Assembly (NCBI GenBank): GCA_027886175.1 | Contig: JAJNNQ010000137.1 | Coordinates: 35,512,001 to 35,576,000, forward strand | Reading direction: 5' to 3' | DNA from: Phylloscopus collybita | Taxonomy: Eukaryota; Chordata; Aves; Passeriformes; Phylloscopidae | Length of the DNA stretch: 64,000 bases | Position numbers and translations under genes: made by a program | Notes under the pieces: model-generated | Told to the model about the DNA's origin: nothing | The model's database searches: none | What the model saw: the letters and a program-made list of their open reading frames with translations, nothing else | Part shown: in pieces, positions 12,290 to 23,900 of the stretch | Numbering within the stretch: position 1 is the first letter of the stretch | Layout: each line of letters starts with the position of its first letter

Positions 12290-12720
12290 TGTCTTGGTTT
12301 CAACTAGAATTAATTTGTCCACAATTGCTCTGAGGAGGCAAAACCTGGAGCTGCGTGGGCATGTCTAGGTAGTTACTCTATACCATCAGTAGAGAGTAAC
12401 TGGTCATTGCTGGGGAGCAGAAATTAGGGACTCTCACTTCTGAGACGTGAGCGTGGCTTGCAGTTGGGCAAAAGTGTGGTGTACGGAGGCTCTGTCCACC
12501 GTTGTGTTTCATTGTTCTGGGCCTGGTGAGCATATGTGCATGGAAATCGCCCTCTCTTTGTACACTTTTGTTATTAGTATTGTTGCTGTTACTGTTCATT
12601 TCCCTATCTCATGGCTGTTTCCATTAGATTGTTCTTATCTCAGTACATCTCTGCCTTTTGTCCCCCACTGGAGGGAGGGGAGGGGAGCGGCTTGTGGTTT
12701 TATTTTTAGTGGGAGTATGA
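12290..12720 (+). mobile_element. Degraded solitary LTR, avian ERV type
   Basis: It begins TGTCTTGGTTTCAACTAGA, which resembles the start of a widespread avian ERV LTR I remember. It continues with the T-rich TTGTTATTAGTATTGTTGC stretch, a TTAGATTGTTCTTATCTC segment where an ATTAAA-like polyadenylation signal would lie, and a G-rich end (GGGAGGGGAGGGGAGCGG). The middle is short compared with what I recall, suggesting an internal deletion. No clean target duplication was found and the 3' end is approximate. Open frames on both strands here (12378-12599 and 12447-12725) are chance frames inside the repeat. Confidence 0.6.
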
Positions 12721-12905
12721 AATAGTAGAGTGCCATTCCTAAAACACAACCTTGCCAAAAATAATAATCACATAGATATATCTCCCTAGTCCTATGAATA
12801 TAAAAAAAATAAGTCTCTCTAATATTCTCAGTTCCCCTTAATATTTAAATCTAAATAGTAAATCAATGTCCTTGTAGGTACTTCAAAATAAGTATATCAG
12901 TGAAT

Positions 12906-13914
12906 AAGAAATGGGCTGGATGGTCAACTCAAGGAGCTGTGTCAATGATCCAATGGTTCAATGTCCAAATGGATCAGTGACAAGTGGCATTCCTAGTGGT
13001 TCGGTATTGGAATTAGTGCTGTTTAATGTCATCACTGGCGACATGGACAGTGGGATTGAGTGCACATTCAGCAAGGTTGCCGAGAGCTCTGAGCTGTGTG
13101 GTGTGGTCACCATGCTGGAGGGATGGGATGCCATCCAGAGGGACCTTGACAGGTTTCAGAGACTGTGGGACTGTGCAAACCTTGTGAAGATCAACAAGGC
13201 CGAGTGCAAGGCACTGCACCTGGATCGGGGCAATTCCAAGCATAAATACAGGCTGGGTAGAAAATGGATTGACAGTGACCCTGAGGAGAATGACTTGAAG
13301 GTGTTGTTGACAAGAAGCCCAGTGCAGCCCAGAAAGCCAGCCATATCCTGGGCTGCATTAAAAGAAGCTTGGCCATCGGGTCAGGGGTGATGATTCTTCC
13401 CCTCCACTCTGCTCTGGTGAGACTCCACATTGGGACACCTTCACCTGGAGTACCGTATCCTGCTCAGGAGAATATGGATCAGTTGGAGCAACTCTAGAGA
13501 AAGGCTACAAAGATGATCATGGGGTTGGAGCACCTCTTCTATAAGGACATGCTGAGAGACCTGAAAACAGAAGGGTCAGGGTCAGCCTTGAAAACAGAAG
13601 GGTCAGGGTCAGCCTTGCAAACAGAAGGGTCCAGGGAGACTTTAGAGCAGCCTTTAGTACCTAACAGGGGCTACAAGAGAGCCAGAGAGGGACTTTTTAC
13701 TAGGGTAAGCAGTGATAGGACAAGGGGGAATGGTTTCAGACTGAGAAAAAACAGATGTGAAGAAATTGCTGTCTGTATGGAGAGGCACTGGAACAGATTA
13801 CCCAGAGAAGTGGTGATGGACCCATCCCTGGGGATGTTCCAGGCTAGTTTTGATGAGGCTCTGAGCAACCTGATCCAGTGGAAGGTGTCTCTGCCCATGG
13901 CAGTAGGGTTGTAG
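12906..13914 (+). mobile_element. CR1 LINE fragment, dead reverse transcriptase 3' part
   Basis: The conceptual translation matches the C-terminal half of the CR1 ORF2 reverse transcriptase. It has VTSGIPSGSVLELVLFN, then DMDSGIECTFSK, then DAIQRDLDRFQRLWD, and after a frameshift GLEHLFYKDMLRDL, SSDRTRGNGFRLR and ERHWNRLPREVV. It is inactive. The catalytic box that should read F-A-D-D reads V-A-E-S, a stop follows at about 13388, and the frame shifts between 13390 and 13513. The copy stops at GCCCATGGCAGTAGGGTTG (about 13912), lacking the last 60 or so bases and the terminal 8-bp repeats of a CR1 3' end. It is therefore 5' truncated, as usual for CR1, and also 3' truncated. A 27-nt tandem repeat lies at 13563-13632. 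Confidence 0.9.
13563..13632 (+). repeat. 27-nt tandem repeat, about 2.6 copies, inside CR1
   Basis: Two exact 27-nt units (13563-13589 and 13590-13616) are followed by a partial third that starts GCAAACAGAAGGGTCC. The period is a multiple of three, so the reading frame is kept and gives KTEGSGSAL repeated. It sits where CR1 normally encodes the segment after RDL, so it is a local expansion within the dead element. Confidence 0.92.
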
Positions 13915-14369
13915 GAAACAGATATTTTGTTAAAAAATCAATTTTGCTCCCTTTGTCCTTTGAACACCATCACATGACTACGGCTGGCCCCCATGTCCTG
14001 GCTGCCACACAGTCTGACTCCTGTGTCATGTTTCCAGTGGTGTGTAACCACTCATCTCCTCCTTATAGCAAATTCTTCATCAGAGCTCTGCAGAAAAACC
14101 CTTGTTCAAAGAGGAATCAGGCAAGACTTGAGAGCCAGTGTCTGTGTTGGTGACACTGTGGTTATGACAGTCAGCTGTCCTCTTCTAAGAAGTCCTGTTG
14201 TGCCTATCCATTAAGATGCAGATTCCTTGAGATGTCCATATACTACACTTTTCCCTGAAATAAAACAAGAGGAGCTGTAACACAGTGGGGTAGTCTTCAG
14301 ATTCCATTCTTGACATTTGAGTTATTTGCACAAGTTTTCCTCAAATGTGTGCTTGCTTCCAGCATTTAT

Positions 14370-14421
14370 GGGCGGGGAGGTGGGGGGGTGGGGGGAGGGG
14401 AGAAAAAAAAAAAAAAAAAAA
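14370..14421 (+). repeat. G-rich tract (G-quadruplex-prone) followed by poly(A)
   Basis: A 31-nt purine tract of G runs (3, 4, 2, 7, 6 and 4 G, with single C, A or T separators) spans 14370-14400. It has at least four runs of three or more G with 1-4 nt loops, fitting the classical G-quadruplex pattern. It is followed directly by AGA and a run of 19 A (14403-14421). Confidence 0.85.
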
Positions 14422-15477
14422 GGAAAAAAACCTCAGCACTGTAAATGCCATGACACAGAAAATGATCAAAAAATCACATTGCACTGGGAATTTTGTCTAT
14501 TCAAGTAGCATCTAGTAAGACATTTATGTAAAATAAACTTCTCATCCTCCAGCTTTAGAAACTACATAGCACATAATGTAAAGATTTAATTATCTTTAAT
14601 TTTCCACCAGTCTAGGCCTTATTATAATTTTTGAATTTCTTCAGATGTTGGCAGGTAAATATATGGGGTATAATAATCTAGGTGTAAGAGGATTGTGCCT
14701 TTTTAAAGTAGGACAGTTACAGACAACCTGTTTCTTAGGTTGCTTTAAGAAAAACTGCTGAATCTGACCCAGTATCCTTCATAATACCAATAAAATATAT
14801 GTAATTTATGTAATAAAATGGATGTTTACAGCCTAGACAGGTAGGATTGGATATAACGGTAATTTTTCACACAGGTGAAGGAACACCTTTCTTGATAATA
14901 ATGAAGTGCTGAAGACTTCCAGTTTGGTGTGTGCGTACTTCAAAACTATTTACAAACCTCAAGATCATAGTGTGATTCACTGCAATCTTTGAGATTTTTT
15001 CCTTCATAGTGACATTTCTAGTTTCTTTTGACTCCCTTTCCTCTGTTCACAGGTCCTTGGAGTATCATCCCTTTCGTCACTTATTCACAGTTCTACAATG
15101 TAAAATTAATGGAATTTTCAGTTCCAAAAGCATTTTATTTCAAAGCTCTTAACATCTTTGCTCCTTCATGCATGTGTCCATACACTGTCGTAGTCCTGGG
15201 CTGACCCTCAGGATGGGAGTGCAGGCTTTACCTCATGGATGAATTCAGACTAGTGTCTGGGGAAGTCCATGGCTGCAAGTGGAAGTGAGTATGGCTACTT
15301 GCCCTGGGATCTCCAGGATAAGAAGGAAGTTATGAACTCTGCTGGGTGCTTCCCAGGAGTCCAGAAACAGAAAATCTGGACTTTCAGCATCAGGAAAGTG
15401 CTGAACTAATGAACCACTTATACTTTGTGGTTTCTGGCTGATACAGCTCCTGAGCATTGATTGACAGCTTGATGCCT

Positions 15478-15491
15478 GTTGCCAAGGCAAC
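15478..15491. promoter_or_regulatory. RFX X-box palindrome
   Basis: GTTGCCAAGGCAAC is a full inverted-repeat X-box (GTTGCC, 2-bp spacer, GGCAAC), the high-affinity site for RFX dimers, which act at ciliary gene promoters and some enhancers. No promoter or CpG island is next to it, so if functional it would be a distal element. The match is direct; function is inference. Confidence 0.5.
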
Positions 15492-17262
15492 TCTGCTGTC
15501 CCCATAATTCCTCTGCTGCAACAAATTTGTCCCAGGCTACATACCTAAACATTCCTTGCCATGCTTAAGTTGCCTCTTCAAAGTCACCCCACTCCCTCAC
15601 CACATTGTGTCACAGCTGCTTTGCTGTTTGTGTTCATTAGACCTTGCCAGAGATGAGCAGCACATGCAGCTCAGATTCAAGGAACTGTGAAGTTCAAATA
15701 ATAGGAAAAGAAGCTAAGTCGAAGGCTGTCTTAAAGACCCCAGGGAATGCTCAGTTTCAGTCACAATGCTCACTAGGTGTCACTGTTCTCCAGAAAAAAA
15801 CCGTGTTAGCACGTTTTTCTGACTGCAAATACACTGGGTCTTTAGCCAAGTGCAGCAACTCATATTTTCAGAAACTGAGCTCATCTAAAAAACTTCCATA
15901 GTTCAGCAAAAGGTTCTCCAAACTCCTTACTTCACTTGCACTGTCTGATTTTCCACTCACTAATCTCAGATTAAACCAAGAACAACTTCTCTTAAATTTG
16001 AATAGTGGTCCTGGTTCCTGGCAATAAAGGAATCCTGACATTTTTTACTCTTTTACTTAACCATACTTTATAATATATGACTTTAGCAATGGACTGATCT
16101 CAAAATGAACAATGCAGCCTTTTACACTGCATGACTGCTAGTGTTCTTAATATTTTTTCACTCCACAGATAAACAAAAACATTTTGATGACACTTTTCTC
16201 CAAGTATTTAATTCTGGGCACTCAATTTCCTATATATAAATTATAAGTTAGTTTTCTTAGGCTTCTTGTATGATAATTAGAGGCTGCGGTTCAGAAAGGA
16301 AGAACAATTCATATGGTTCTGGAAAGAGCTTCTCTTTTTCCTGTGAGTACATCAGCAGCTCAGAGGAAATGGTTTTCTTTACCTGAGCACATCGAGTTGC
16401 ATGATTAAAATTTGCCAGTGTGAGTGCCCCCAGACATACTGGATCATGTTGTATCCGTGTACTTTAAATTAGAAATTATGCTATGATCAAGAAAACAGGT
16501 AGTAGAAGAGATAGATGAGTTACTAGAGAGGTAATCATCTGTGAAGAGGATAATGTGGTGAATCAGTCTGTGTTAAATGGCTCTTTGGAAAATATTTCAG
16601 AACATTGTATGTTTGCAAGCAGGCTACAGCATGAAGTCACTAATAATTGCCAGATTTGGTGCTCCTTTCTTCACATTTGCTGAATCAATAAACATTGCAG
16701 AAAAAAGCCCAACCCACCAGTCACCCAAGTGTGTCCAGAACATCATTACTGCGTAACAGCGTGTTTCAACGTGGGGGGTCAGGCTGCTGACTTGAAGCTG
16801 TTAGCTTAGGTGCTCCAACTCGCCTCATGCAGAGCCTACTGCTCTCTAGTGGCTCCTTTATTTTTTATATAGAGAAACTAGGCTGTGAATCGTCCTCAAG
16901 AGTGCAGTTCAACAGCATTTTAAGCTGATCTAAATCAGTGGTGTGGCAAATCCCACCTCCACCTCCAGCTGTACATTCCTGCTCTTTCTTCCTTGTGTCT
17001 GGTAGGTGGTGAATTGGCTCTGTAAAAAAATTAATTCAGAAGAAAAAAATCAGAGCATTTTTCTACCTTGGATAAGCTCCCTGAAGAGATGTGATGTTTG
17101 ACCACAATGTTAGCGAAGGGGTAACTTGATAATGTGCCATCAAGATGACAGAAGAAGATCCAAGTCATCGTGACTTGGGTTTGCTCATGCTTGCGGGAGT
17201 TCCTCCCCCTTAAGGAGATGTCTGAATCAGCCTGTGCCAAGCAATGGGAGCTCCGCTCTCAC

Positions 17263-17378
17263 TCACAGAATCATAGAATGGTTCATGTTGAAAGGGCTCT
17301 AAAAGCTCATCTAGTTTCAGCCCCCTGGAACTTGACCAGGTTGCTTAAAGCCCCACCCAACCTGGCCTTGCAGACTCC
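17263..17378 (-). mobile_element. CR1 LINE 3'-end fragment
   Basis: On the plus strand it reads CACAGAATCATAGAATGG, then a diverged copy of the CR1 3' untranslated region (AAAGCTCATCTAGTT... GCCCCCTGGAACTTGACCA) and then AACCTGGCCTTG. That is the reverse complement of a CR1 terminus, so the element lies on the minus strand with its 3' end at 17263. About 115 bp are recognisable; the rest is lost or too diverged. Confidence 0.85.
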
Positions 17379-17390
17379 TCTCCTTGCAGT

Positions 17391-17442
17391 CCTTGTCCCA
17401 AACACAGGGACAAGGGACTTTCCCTTGTCCCAAACACAGGGA
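17391..17442. repeat. 20-nt direct repeat with two overlapping hairpins
   Basis: CCTTGTCCCAAACACAGGGA occurs at 17391-17410 and again at 17423-17442. The arm GGGACAAGGG (17407-17416) can pair leftwards with CCTTGTCCC (17391-17399, 9 bp) or rightwards with CCCTTGTCCC (17422-17431, 10 bp, 5-nt loop). It adjoins the CR1 fragment. Confidence 0.88.
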
Positions 17443-17900
17443 CTTTCCTGAAAAGTAAAGCTTCTGGTGCAGATAATGGCTCCTGGCTCTAATGAAGTGA
17501 CAAGTCTTTCTTCAGCACAGTGTGGAAAGGGTTTCTATCAATGAAGAGAGGATGGGAGAGGGTGGAGAGGACACTCAAGTTCCCTTGTGAGCAAAACATT
17601 AAAGCACAGCTAAGCTATATGACAGGGAAGACTAAAAGAGCAGTGATGTGTATTTCTGAGTTGTTACAGCTTTCTCAGGGGCATTTTGGCTCCCACTTTG
17701 ATTACAAACTGGGAAGATTGCAAATTGCTTGGAGTTATCTTTTTTTTTTTTATCCCCAGTCTAGTCCAAGTACAGCTTGCACAGATCAAGGGACCTGTCT
17801 CTACATATTTTAAATTATGCAAAGCAATTAGTCTTTATTAACAGCTTGTCTAATTTAATTTCAAAAGATCAAACTGTTTCCCTGGTAGATGACTGAAGTG

Positions 17901-17945
17901 AAAAAAAAAAAAACAACAAAAACACACACAATAAAAATAAGCAAA

Positions 17946-17985
<40 letters not shown>
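17901..17985 (+). repeat. A-rich tract ending in 39 A
   Basis: An A/C-rich stretch begins with a 13-A run and includes an ACACACACA piece. It ends in 39 consecutive A (17947-17985), the longest homopolymer in the window. No retroposed body is recognisable upstream. The exact length is likely to be unreliable in assembly. Confidence 0.9.
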
Positions 17986-17988
<3 letters not shown>

Positions 17989-20900
17989 CTTCAAACTTGT
18001 ATGTGACTTCCAAGTGTATATATCAACTGAACTCTGGAGTCATTACTACTTACCTCAGCTTACCTCATTTTATTCTCAAAATTCCTATCACTCTTGACAC
18101 CATATCAGAACATTTCATGGATGGTCTTTTGCACTACAAAGTACTATGGAAGACTGATTCTTCATTTCCCTAGAAGCAACTAGGAAAAGGACAGAAATCA
18201 AAGCCTTTCGACTAGCCCACAGCATCAAGAGTCTTACCTGAATTGAAATTCCTGTCATGTGGAATTTCTCAAAGAAATCCGGAGATTTCATTGAAATTCC
18301 TTAGAATGAAACTTATACAGCCATCTTTAAATAAACCAGTCATTGTCAGATTTGGATTGGTGGGTGCCTTCACCAACCACCTCTAGATTTTGACTGTGGG
18401 ATGCTTGTTTCTAAGATCACATATTCACAGTAGCATTAATTGATAGGCTAAAGCAAAGCATTCGCTAATCTTCTTATCCATGTCTGGGAGCCTATGCTGC
18501 TTAAAGGTACTCAGTCTAGGACTGCATGTCTCCTTGGTTACCCTTCATTGCTGGATGCGAAATTCAGAGGTTTTGAAGGCCCGCAAGCATTTGCCAGAGA
18601 CTTATAAAAGTCTGTGGTTTGTGACGGAGGTATTTAACCTTGCATGCATTTAAGAAGGCTAAAAATCAAATAAATGCTAGGGTTTGTTGTTTTGTTGTTT
18701 TGTTGTTTTTTCCCAAGCAAGCCATTTCTGGTTTCCCTGCTCTATATAGCACTGTATTTATATAAAACTACATCTAATGAAATGGTAGGCACTCAATAAC
18801 TAGGCATAAGGAGGAATGGAAGGCAATATATTTTCTGACTGTGTTTCACATTCAAAGGAAATGGATGATCTTTCTTTATTATCCTACTCTTATTTGTTCT
18901 TAGAGAGCTGGAAACTTCCTCATATTCAGGGGGCTGGAGAGTGCAGGAAATTTATAGAAATTTGGGTCAAGATTTGCCAGAGTTCATAGACTGGAACAGA
19001 GAATCAGGAGAAATAAGAGTGAGACAGAAAGCAGGGTGGTCTTGGAATGACAATTGAGATGTGAAGGTCATGATCTAAACCCCTTTGGTTTTCATCCCCA
19101 TCAGGAATTTGATCCAAATTCTTCCATTTCTTCAGGCAGTGCCCTGACCAAGGATATCTTTCCTCTCTTTTGCTGAAATGGTTTTTTTCTGTAAAAATAC
19201 TGCACTTTTCATGAGTGCATCTCTCCAGGCCCTCATTTGCAAACAGAATATTTGATGGGGTTTTTTTATTATTATTCTTTCCAGTTCAACATAATAAAAT
19301 ACATAAATCGTGTGAGTATGGTAATTATGTTACTTACCAGTTTCCTGTCTGTTCTTAGACTGCCTTTAGTCAGACCTTTGTACACCTTGCTGTTTCAAAA
19401 CTTATTTTTTAAGAAAAGCTGAGGACTTAGTTGCTGTGTGAATAAGTAGCTGTTTAGCAGCCGAAGAGTTCCTGCTTGTTTTCAATTTGCCATCTAAGGT
19501 GCGGTTCAGAAAGTTGAGAGGTTGTTACTGGCAGAATCTTGACAAAAATATTGCTTCAGACATCTCATAAAAAACATTTTAGAAAAAATACCCAGAGAGC
19601 ACTGAATTTGTGAGAATTGTAGATACAGGGCCTTTAAGGCTTCATGGTCTTCTAATATTCAGATGATGTAATGCATAAATGGTGTTTCTTCCTACACTAG
19701 TTCTTGGGAAACAGTCTAGCTATGGAGCTTGACCGATGAAACACAAAGAAAGAAGTTACCAACTCTTCTGAGGAGGGCATATCAGCGTGGGGGGCAAAGG
19801 GGAAGAGAGCATTTTTTATGCCAAACAGCATAAAAGGAGTTTGGTCACACTAAGTTTCCTCTGCTATGAATGCATGAAAACAGGTACTGTTAAAAGACCC
19901 TTCTTGCCATAGCTGGACTATGTTAAATGTCAAAGGAGCTTCTTATTCTCCTGCTCTGAATATAGAGAGAGATTGAAACAACCATTTTCCTCACTTGGAT
20001 TCTCTGTCAGAGGAGAATCTAGCTCATTATCCACCACCAGAATCGCTGCCTCTCAGTACTTGTAAAACAACAAGTTCAAAGGGAGTATTTGCTTCTCTGT
20101 AAGTATTGAAGCAAAGTGATATTTAATAACTCATCCAGGGTCACCCAAGGAGTCTATGACTGAGACAGAAGTTTAGGCAATGCAAAGCCTATTTCAGCAC
20201 TTAAAATATAAAGCGATCTTACCTTTCCCTGTAAAACTTTCTTAATTTGTTCCGTTTTATTTTTGTATCACTTAAATGGATGATTTTGAAAGTAGACTTA
20301 TTTCTTAGAACTCATCTGAAACGAGTAAGTTTGACAGACTAAATTAGTTTCTGAATATCAGTTTTGGTGTTTCTTATGCATTTACCATCTTACAACTGTG
20401 GCACTACTTCACAAGAGAACAAAGATTTCCTTTTTTTCCAGTAAATCAATGCAGATGATTGCTGAATATGTTCCATTGGCATTTCCATTTCCTTATGAAA
20501 ATATTCACCCTTTGGTCTTGTGAGAGGAGAGGTTGTGACTGAAAGATGATTTGCTTGGCAAACCAGCAGACTCTCCATACTGCAATTTTTCCTTCTTCAA
20601 GCCCAGATGCTTTTAAGACTTTACAGTGCTGTCTCACAAATATGAAAAGGCATATTCTCTCCCTACAGGCTCCTTGTGCTCCTCATCCATTGATCTAAGT
20701 ACCCCTATTCTTGACTCCAGACTGAAGGCTTCCTTTGTCAGTGATTGATGGCCACCCTCTCACAGGAAGAATGACTAACTCCAACCTGTGAGCATTGGAG
20801 GCACTACAGAATGTATCTGCTGTGCTATTTATTTTGGGAGGCGGATGTGTGCCCACATTTTTTTTTTCTTGGAATAAACATTCTGACATTTTCTGGCAGG

Positions 20901-23900
20901 TGTGAATGCTGTAACATACCAGCAGGCAGAAAAAAACCTAAAATGACAGCTTCTAGCCTCTCTTATGGAAACAAACTGACTGTTACTAATGTGAAAATTG
21001 TAAACCCTCACTAGATTTCATATGAATCGTATCACTTGGAAAGCCAAATTTTGATCTTAAGGGTCCCCTGGCAGCACAAAAGAGATGAATATTTTTTAAA
21101 TGGTGCCTACTTGCACTTCAAAACCAAATCCAAACCATAAGACAACTGCATAATGAATTATGTAAATTTCAAACCTCAGCCTGATTGTGGCCAACTCATT
21201 TTGCCAATAGTCTGAAAAGATTATCCCTAATGTGTAAGTGATAGCATGCAGAACCCTTCTGAAACCTCTTTCAGCTGTTGTCTCATCGAAAGTGTATTGG
21301 TGTAGCTGGCCTGATGCGAAGGGACAATTTCACTTTCTATTTGTTTAAGATCAGCAAAAATTATTCTTAATTTTACATTGCTTTATTCCAACACTTGCCT
21401 AAAAATTTACATAAGAACTTTTGAAACAAATATATAAGAAAACCTGTTAAAATATATTTCATTCCATGCTATTTAATAAGAGATGCCTTGACTGTGCTGT
21501 CTTAGAAGTTAACCATGTGTGTGTATATATATAAAACATTAAAAATCAGAGATGGGACATAACCTTTTTACCCGGAATCCCACATAGGCATAATTCTAGG
21601 CTATAAATACTGACTATTTTGATTGTCATTGGTCCACTGAGAGATAATCTCAAATTTCGAATTAAATGAAGTCTGGTGTCAACCAGGACAACATACAAGA
21701 AATAGGAAAATACAGGAGTCAAAATGGGAAAATTATAGTAAATTACACTATATAGGGCAGAGTAAAAAGAGTTCTGGATATATTGCAAGAAAGTCTTAGG
21801 TAAATTAAAATTTTCCTCTAATGATATGCACTGTATTAACAGCTATATCTACTTCTCTGCTACTTAAAGAATATTTTGGTTGTGAAAAATTGCAGCTTAA
21901 AATTAATCTATCCCATATAAGTCCAGCAATATTGGTCAATAGTAACCCATTTTGGACAAGTACACACAGAACAACTTGTCCAAGAAAATGTCCATTAGAT
22001 CATTTCAGTGCTTTAACACTACCACAAGAGCAGAGTATCCTGAGAAGCCAAGGCTGAGGTATCTAACTGAAGGTATAAAGGACTCTGTCACTAAGCTATT
22101 TCAATGCATCAGAAGTCACTTCCCTGCTCTGTGCCTCAGTTCCCCATTTCTGTAACCATTGTGTCTTTTTACTGTGATAGTCTTCAAGACCTGAGTTCTA
22201 GTTTTTATCACAACAAATATTTGAGGTTTAGTTTGGGGACTGGTGAATTCCTGTTTAAATAGCATTTCTGGAACAATACCATTTACAGAATGTGTTGCTA
22301 TTCATATATCACTGAATAATAAATAATCAAATGTGAATAACTATGGCTAAGAACAAATGGGCTCATCTCTGCACAGATGCCTTGTTCGTAAGCAAATTGT
22401 TCATATGCACAAATGTCTGAGGGCACAACTGAGCTGAAAAATATTTAACATTTGAATGAATGCAGGACTGCCAAACCACAGTGTCAGACCACCAACATTC
22501 ATGGCATTGGTATAAAATCCAAATATTAAGAAATAGTACATTTTTTTGTTTCTTTTTATTGGTCTTCTGGTTTTTGAGCCTGACATGATCTTTTTTTCCC
22601 ATCTTTCCTCAACAACTAAAGCTATTCATAAATGGAATTTCTATCCTCAATACAAAAAAATCCCATTAAATTATTAAGAAGTGTTTTGGAATATAATATC
22701 TAAAGCAAAAATAAAAGTAGGTATGAAAACACAGGCATAGTCCATTCTGATAACATTGAAATACTTAAATAATTTATATTATTTAGTCCAGATGAACTTT
22801 CCAACTTTATTAAAATAGGAAAGTACAATTTATTTTCTCTAAGAAATAATCATTAACCCTTGATGATGATGATAATGTGTTTTCCAGAAGCAAACCATAC
22901 TGGTAAATATTTTCCTATCTATGTGCATGAGATTTTGAGGTTGGTTTTTAAAAGTAAAACTGACATTTTCACTTTCATTATAACAATCTGTGTAAATCAG
23001 AAGAATTTTCTGTACCAGTGAGATCCATAGCATTGCTAAACCTTCATATACTCCGTGACTGCATTTTAGTATTGCTCTGAGGGAACAACTGCCATGGGGT
23101 CAGCTGTAGATATGCAATGGAGAAGAGCAATACAGTGTCCTCTTTCCTTTCCTGTCGCCATCATTTACACTAGTGATGTGGCACTGTCTCCCACATCATC
23201 GGATATGTCTACAGGCTGTGCAGAACCTGTCATTTAGGTCTGTGCTGGTTCTTGTTGGGAGAACTATGCAGCTACATCTAGGAGATCACAGCACAGTTTT
23301 CTATCAGGTCACTGCTCAGCTGGGCAATTTTCTTCATTGCCTCTACAACAGTCAGCCACCTTAATAAGTCATGCTTTAGTTTCCAAAACTACTGGGATGA
23401 CTGCTTTCAGAACAGCAGCAAGCGTGTGAAACTGTCTCCTTACCAACTCTGAATCAGTGCTGCCTATGGAGGAAACGGAGAGGAACATCTACATCTAATT
23501 AGAAGGATTGAATTAAAGGAGTTATAAGGGCCTAGAACTGTCTTGCCTTGCTGTGTTACCTCTCTCATCTCCCACTCCCTACTTGCATAGGGATCCAAAT
23601 GTGGTGCCCTGGAGAGTAGGAAGTTTGAGTTACTCTTTGTTATCCTTAATGCAAAATCCATGTTACTGTAAGGTAAGGTATGTGGTAAGTCAGGTGTGGG
23701 GGCCATCTGCATACATCCTGCTAAGCCTTCACTCTCTCAAAAAAAAGTAGAAATAATACTCCTATCCCTTCTTAAGAGTGAACATGTATGAGTACACTTG
23801 CTCTGTCTGTATTCTGCATGTGCTGGAGTGGTGCCCTGTTCTTAGAGATTATTGTCAAAGCAAGACACCCAGCCTGAAACACAGAAAGATGTGTGGCTAG

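Larger units (their letters stand above)
13915..17262. other. Intergenic stretch with an X-box and a G-rich tract
   Basis: No gene is seen. It holds the G-rich/poly(A) tract at 14370-14421 and the RFX X-box palindrome at 15478-15491, both listed separately. Short open frames such as 13993-14214 and 15644-15901 show no domain. Confidence 0.6.
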
